Shown here: one piece after another, positions 58,440-64,000 of the stretch | Layout: the number at the start of each line of letters is the position of its first letter | Numbering within the stretch: position 1 is the first letter of the stretch | Assembly (NCBI RefSeq): GCF_964019385.1 | Contig: NC_088649.1 | Coordinates: 12,362,508-12,426,507 of the forward strand | Reading direction: 5' to 3' | Length of the DNA: 64,000 nucleotides | Origin: Sycon ciliatum | Taxonomy: Eukaryota; Porifera; Calcarea; Leucosolenida; Sycettidae | Program-made: the position numbers and the translations under genes | The notes under the pieces: model-generated | The model's input: the letters and a program-made list of their open reading frames with translations, nothing else | The model's database searches: none | What the model was told of the DNA's origin: nothing

Positions 58440-59146
58440 CACCAATCGAGGACATCTGAGAGTTGTAATTGTTGTACTCCTCCTACGTGTGATTTTTGGC
58501 GTGCTGGGCCAAGCACAAGGAAGCCACCTGTCAAAAAAATGAAGAAAACGGTTGTTGTTTGATCCTTTCGTGTAATCTTTGTAGGTAGTCGAAGCAAGTT
58601 GCTGTTTGGAGCAGAAACGCTGAAATCGACTATTTTCTGCATGTACTCATGCATGTACTCATGTACTCAGGCATGCAGTCTCACTCGTATTTTAGCTCTT
58701 TTTCTGGAATGGATGCTGCTCCGCGCCCCTTGGTGAACATTTCCTGCGCTCGTGGAGCAGCTGAAAAGGACCACTGGTATGTCTAGTTCCTGGTTTGAAA
58801 GTGGAGAGTCGACTTTTGTGCCTTGAAAAAGGAGTAGAGAGTGATAAAGGTACGTCTGTAGCTTATTTTGAGTGCTCCTCGTACATTTTTAATCGTGATA
58901 GAAATTCTCAGACCAAAGTCAGCGTGAAGATGGCCGTACAGTTTTCTTGTGGATTTTTTACTTGTTTCGTCTCGTATCTATGTCAGTATCGTGATGGTGA
59001 AGTGGAGAGGGTGATTTTCTTCCTCTGGGCTTCGTTCGGCCGACTTTGCTTCGTCCTCGTTGAAAAGTGATGCTGAAAAAATGGTCGATTCGCAAAATGA
59101 TGTTGATTTTTAATGTACGTGATGACATGCGATTGCTGGCTATGAT
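58440..59146. other. 0.7-kb private insertion in unit 5
   Basis: Unit sequence CTGCATGGCCA stops and resumes at GTACTTGTACATGAATC, which are adjacent in unit 1. In between are about 707 bp with no recognisable ends or gene; a 91-codon plus-strand frame at 58795 is not recognised. It contains a stuttered CATGTACTCATG repeat near 58640. Confidence 0.5.
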
Positions 59147-59398
59147 CGTACTTGTACATGAATCACAACACGGCAGCAGCAGGATAGCAGTAGCGCAACC
59201 ACAATCAATGTTTGGGTACGAGTACCTTTTCAAAAGACGACGGTGGTTCCACTACCTCTTCTTCAAGTTATTTGCTGTCGTAGGTGTGTAGGCCGAGAAT
59301 CAGCCACTAGCTTTGGCTTAACTTGAAGGCTGGACGGGGTTTCATACTGCCTCCTTCAGCAGATCTGGAAAGACATACCCACGGCACGGGTACATATA

Positions 59399-59560
59399 GT
59401 GTATACCACACACATACATACACATACACACACACATACATACACACACACACACATACACACACACACATACACACACACGCACAGACATACACACACA
59501 CACAAATGCACATACGCATACACACACACGCACACACCATGCATACATACACACACACAC
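59399..59560. repeat. (CA)n-rich microsatellite
   Basis: Irregular ACACAC/ATACAC repeats inserted in the intron-like stretch between the basic and VKDIITVID segments of unit 5. Not present in other units. THTHTH and CVCVCV frames across it are artefacts. Confidence 0.95.
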
Positions 59561-59971
59561 ATTAGTTGCTTGTGAGATACATGCTGACAAGAGGCAAGAA
59601 GGTCAGCTAACGGGATCTTCTAGCTATCCACATTGACATCAAGTCATTCCTTATCTATCTCATCCAGAAAGTGTTGGATAAATCCCCTCTTCCATACCAG
59701 CTGGTCCGTTTCCTCCAACGGCTTACTCTGGCCATGATCTGTGGAGATCACACGGCATCTGCTTGCACCCGGTTGAACCATGTCCTTGAGCTGTTTGTGG
59801 ATGTCCATGTCATACATGCAGCAGTCAATCACTGTGATGATATCCCCCTCCCCCCCCCCCCACACACAAACTCATTTGTCGATTTTCGTGTTTTTTTTTG
59901 TCAGTTGTAAATGCGGTCGATTGTTACTAACGTAGGGTTCATAAACACACTTCTCTGGGGTGTTAACTTTT

Positions 59972-60160
59972 AAAGAAGAAGTTCTGTTTTCTCTGTTCTA
60001 AGTTGTTCTCTAGCATTCATGGCCTGTGGAAATGATATTCTTATGGGGGATACTTATGCATTTTATTGTACTTATGGGGCTTCGACGGTACGGAAATTGC
60101 CTTTTCCTACTGTGGCCATAAGTACAACAAAATGCATAAGTATCCCCCATAGCAACGAGA
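59972..60160. repeat. Local inverted duplication of unit sequence
   Basis: 59972-60078 is the reverse complement of the unit segment equal to about 5000-5100 of unit 1. It is followed after about 35 bases by a direct copy of part of the same segment (60113-60159, GGCCATAAGTACAACAAAAT). The two copies can pair as a hairpin. Confidence 0.75.
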
Positions 60161-60865
60161 GAGCTTGGAAGCTCAGAGCCCTACGCTATGCTTTTTTGCC
60201 TTGATGACCTAGACAAAAAAAGCATAGGGATGTTATAAATTCTTATAAGTTTCTACTTTTTGTTTTTAGACATAACCTGGGATTCGAACCCGCACTATCG
60301 ACCTGCATGCATCCCCCGATACACTTCGCATACATACTAATTTTTCCAAGTTGCTTCACGTTATGATCTTGTATTTGAAAGCCCTATTTGAATATGCATT
60401 GTGGCCAGCCGTTATTGATTGTACGGTACGGGATAGGTACGGGACAGGTACGGGACAGGTACGAGACAGGTTCGGTCGAGGGTAATACGACACCGTTTAC
60501 CACCTTGATGACCTAGGCAAAAAAAAGCATAGGGATGTTATAATTTTTTTGAGTCTCCTATTTCTTTTTCAAGGCAAAACCTGGGATTCAAACCCGCACT
60601 ATCGTCCTACATGCATTCCCCGATTCACTTCGCATTCATACTCATTCTTCCAAGTTGCTTCACGTTATGATCTTGCACTTGAAAGCCCCATTTGAATATT
60701 GTGGCCAGCTGTCTTTGATGGTACGGTATGGTACGGGACAGATACGGGATAGCGCCAGGCGTGACACAAACACACAAACACCAAATTAAAGCTGTGTGGA
60801 CCCTGGCTAGCGCCAGACGTTACTGAAGTAACGTCTTCTGCATAGCTACGGGAATTAAATTTCCA
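60160..60865 (-). repeat. Two tRNA-like short repeats, inverted, unit 5 right
   Basis: Minus-strand copies: GGGATTCGAACCCGC near 60280-60294 and GGGATTCAAACCCGC near 60582-60596 are the complements of the B-box region. Units are separated by the complement of GCCTAGGTCATCAAGG near 60205 and 60506. The outer end matches 56829-56900 in mirror image. Unit sequence resumes at CATTGCATGCATGCAAGAG. Confidence 0.6.
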
Positions 60866-62660
60866 CATTGCATGCATGCAAGAGAACAACTTAGAACAGA
60901 GAAAACAGCACTTCTTCTGCAAAAGTCAATCTAATACTTGAAGCAAGGTTTACATATCTGTACCGTATTGTATGGGACATGCCCCGACTCGTGACAGCAA
61001 CCTTGTTCATGCGCATGGCTGCATAGCCGCCTGGGAGTACACACCCGGGCAATACTGGCTTCAATGCACCCTCGCGGCTGTACCATTCGGGCTTGCATCA
61101 GCCGGTATTGCCGAGTGCATGTACTCAAACTACGTACAGAACTGTTTCGTCCTTTGTGGACTCATCAGCGCAGCACAGAGAAATCAGGCTCAACCTGTTT
61201 GTGTGCATGTATGTAAGTACTTGCAAGCACACTATATTACCAAAGTACCATAACTACATGCAAGAGTACATAACCCCAAGAGTGTACAACTGCCTGCACA
61301 ACTTCTATACAGTGCTGCGACGGCAAAACTTCACATCACGTGACATGGTTCAAAAGGCTACACTGGCAAACAGTGCACAAATGACCATAAGAGAGTTGAA
61401 CCCAGAGCAGGGTTGCGTACAAACCTGTATCTATCATGCACGGTGTGCAAACAATGTGTGCAAGTTTGTCACGTGATATGAAGTTCTGCCGCCGCGGAGT
61501 CGCAGACCCCATAGCTGGAGTTAAACATTCTTGGGGAGTATGTACCCTTGCAGCTACATGTAACCATGGCAACTACCCGTTTGCATCTTTCCCCTAAACC
61601 AATGAACATAATAATAATTAGTCTGTTGTGGACATGGAAATCCAGTTGAATGACCGCTGGGCCAGCGTCCATACTCCTTAGTGCATACAGAACGTTGCAT
61701 ACACAGTGCACAATCATGTTGATCGTATGCGTACTCATGGCTGCATGGCCAGCCAGCACCGTGACAGGGGCCGCTTGACCTCACACTGGATTTCCATGTC
61801 CACCATACACTAGTACATATTTCTCACCACTATCTCCCAACTAGTACATGTACTGGGCTGCTAGTGAGTCAAGAGACATACTCTTATTGCGGATATCGGA
61901 TCGTATTCAACACCATAGCAGCGGCAAAGTCAGCTACATCGTGTACCCAGACAACAATGTACAAGCACATAGATGCCAGAGTGCACTGATGTAAAAATAT
62001 AATATTAATTTTTTCATTTCACTAACACCGACCTACTTACTTGCTACGCCATCCGCATCGCTCGTGGCTTTCTCTGCCGTGCCACTGAGTGACTCCTGAA
62101 CGAACAGGAATGATTCCGGACGAGGGTCTGCACGCCGCAGTCGGCTAATAGATAGCGTGAGAATAGTGCGTCTTGCACTTGTCCATATTCTGTCGCTCGC
62201 CAGCTTTGTGTCCGTCTCGATATTGGTGACAGTTTACAAAAAAATAATAATAATAACGAAGGCATGGTATGCAAACGCACTCATATCCAGTCTGCACTGC
62301 AGGTCGGTGGGTGTACCTGGTGTACGGATAGCCACTTAATGATGTGACACGATGGACAGGTCCGAAGACCGAACTAATGTTACTTTCGACGTTATGTCAG
62401 AGGCCACTGCTAGCCATGCCAGTTCGCTTGGTGGCTGCTGGACTTCTTGACCGAAGTTGAACTCCGTCTTCCAAAGACATACTGTGTTGACCTGCTACGT
62501 GTAACGACGTTGCCGTTTCAAGCTCGTTGCAAGCGTCTTGACTTCGCTGCTATACTTGTAGTACAGGTAACATAACTACTAACTTTACATAGCCGGTCTA
62601 GCGACTATCGTACCTTTGTTCACGACATGCTGACGCTTCGCTTGCATGTAAATTTTAGCT

Positions 62661-64000
62661 ACCAGTAGCTCCTTCCAACCAAATCTTTTTCCGCAGCCAA
62701 GTCCTGAATAGCGAACACCAACCGCTGACCGCTGACTCGGTCTACATAGCCTTCGCTACTACTGCTTGCAAGTACTTGTAGGCTGGTACATACTAGTAGG
62801 TAAAAAGCAAATGCCAAAGGCGACAACTTCGACTCGTGGCGTTGAAGAGAACCTGTTCCAGAACATGCAACACAGCAACAACAAACCGTTGTTTCTGCAC
62901 CATACAGCGCTATAGTGAGCATCATTCCTGAGCTTTCAAATTTGGACTTCACGGAGAATTTCAAAGTTTCGGAGAGAAAAGAGCAGAACGAGGCATTCCT
63001 GGGGATACTAAAAAAAAACTGCGTAGTCTACTGATGTAACACTGCATGCACTATATACAGTGCTGCCACTGCCAACGCCAGAGGCGCTAGGACAAATCCC
63101 ACACTGACATGATATGGCTTGGAAAATGGAAATCATTAGCGCCTCATTAGGCCACCCTTTCTTTTTTCGTTGTTTAACGTCCGCGCCCGCGTACCTTTTT
63201 GCCTCCAACCGGAAAAAAAAACAAGAAAGTAGTAGTACCAATAATATGCGAAGTTCTAAATACATGATTGTGTAGTTTCACAGTGTGCCGATCATGACCT
63301 TAGACTTATAATCTTGCCTCCCGGGCATGCCTTTGTCTTGTGTTCTTTTTCTTTTTTTGTTGGCTTTTAAATATCGTACGGTGTGTGTCCTAGTAAAAAT
63401 CCAGATGAATGAATTCATGACATGCTAACTCCATGCTATGTACCTGTTTTGTTGGATTCATCAGGCATGTGCTCCAATGTACCATCAAAGAGTGTTGTTC
63501 TATGCTTGCAAGTGCCGTTAGACCCAGAAATATTTGTATATATCACATGCTTTACTGGTCAAAATGTTTGATTGGGGTTTCCAGTTTTTGGAATGGGCTT
63601 TTGTTTTTTTTCCGCCCTCCCGCGTACCTTTTCGCGAAAAAAAGGACGTTAAACAATGAATTAACAAAGGGTGGCCTTATGCCACACATTTTTATTTCTA
63701 TGTTTCTCGTCACCCGATCGATAATCTAAAAATTAATCGTATGCGAGATCTAGAGGTGAAAACAAATGACCAAAAAATAAAAAAGTTGACTAGTAATAAT
63801 AAGAAAAGGTGACAGCACCGACACAATCCACACACTCAAGTAAGCCAATTAATTATTGATTTTGGTAACCGAACGTTTTCGCTCCCTTCTCATCGTGGGT
63901 AAGTACAGGGAATAATGGAAAAATGTCAAAATAACGCAATTTATATAGCTACCGGTACAGCAAAAATCAAAGATCGAGAACCTCACGATATACGTGTGGG
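62661..64000. repeat. Tandem array unit 6 (start, cut by window end)
   Basis: Continues the array past the anchor and aligns with 46323-47140 and 53233-54040 apart from one inserted MITE. The GYVDR frame is open at 62659-62780. The array continues beyond the window. Confidence 0.85.
63150..63676. mobile_element. PIF/Harbinger-like MITE
   Basis: Ends GGCCACCCTTTCTTTTTTCG and, as complement, GGCCACCCTTTGTTAATTCA, both followed by TTGTTTAACGTCC. The 3-bp TTA duplicate (63147-63149, 63677-63679) fits Harbinger targets. 527 bp, no transposase. All other units have the empty site CATTAGGCCACACG (or AAGCG). Confidence 0.8.

Noticed and set aside
59307-59590. Cysteine/valine-rich and THTHTH frames
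   Set aside because: Read-through of the CA-rich microsatellite.

Overview
This window is repeat-rich DNA from an animal nuclear genome. BEL/Pao LTR retrotransposons are known only from metazoans, and the mix of Kolobok-like, hAT, pogo/Tigger-like, Tc1/mariner-like and Harbinger-like elements with a CR1/L2-type LINE fits a marine or early-branching invertebrate. I cannot name the species. There are no bacterial-style operons, no complete host gene, and no rRNA or free-standing tRNA gene that I can support.

Backbone: the window is a head-to-tail tandem array of one long unit. Using one shared anchor (the ACCAGTAGCTCC site), junctions fall near 235, 6669, 25492, 46323, 53233 and 62661. That gives the tail of one unit, five complete units and the start of a seventh. 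The shortest complete unit is about 6.4 kb; longer ones are explained largely by insertions. Every complete unit has a CT tract, about 1.5 to 1.9 kb of unique-looking sequence, then a GA tract. Each also holds a set of protein-like segments on the minus strand with plausible splice sites, which may be exons of an unidentified host gene now mostly decayed. Units 2 and 5 share private insertions and substitutions (type A), as do units 3 and 4 (type B), giving the order 1-A-B-B-A.

Unit 1 (235-6668) carries a dead CR1/L2-like LINE 3' end. Unit 2 (6669-25491) carries a small hAT derivative and then about 11.5 kb of insertions: a tRNA-like short repeat, a half mariner-like MITE that runs into a 12-bp satellite, a second satellite block, a fold-back element with nested pogo-like MITEs, a 3.2-kb TTAA-flanked Kolobok-like transposon with about 540-bp inverted ends, and further MITEs.

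Unit 3 (25492-46322) is split by a 14-kb BEL/Pao retrotransposon (28602-42667) that landed in the unit's GA microsatellite. That element is itself interrupted by a whole-looking Ty3/Gypsy element (30925-36524) and by a miniature coding-free LTR element (39086-40274). Both inserts carry the same tRNA-Phe-type primer-binding site, and their LTR pairs look identical by eye, so the nest is young.

Units 4 to 6 carry further MITEs. Several have an empty paralogous site in a sister unit, so the insertions and their target duplications can be read directly. Unit 5 also has inverted arms of a tRNA-like repeat family flanking about 1.8 kb of unit sequence that includes a small local inversion.
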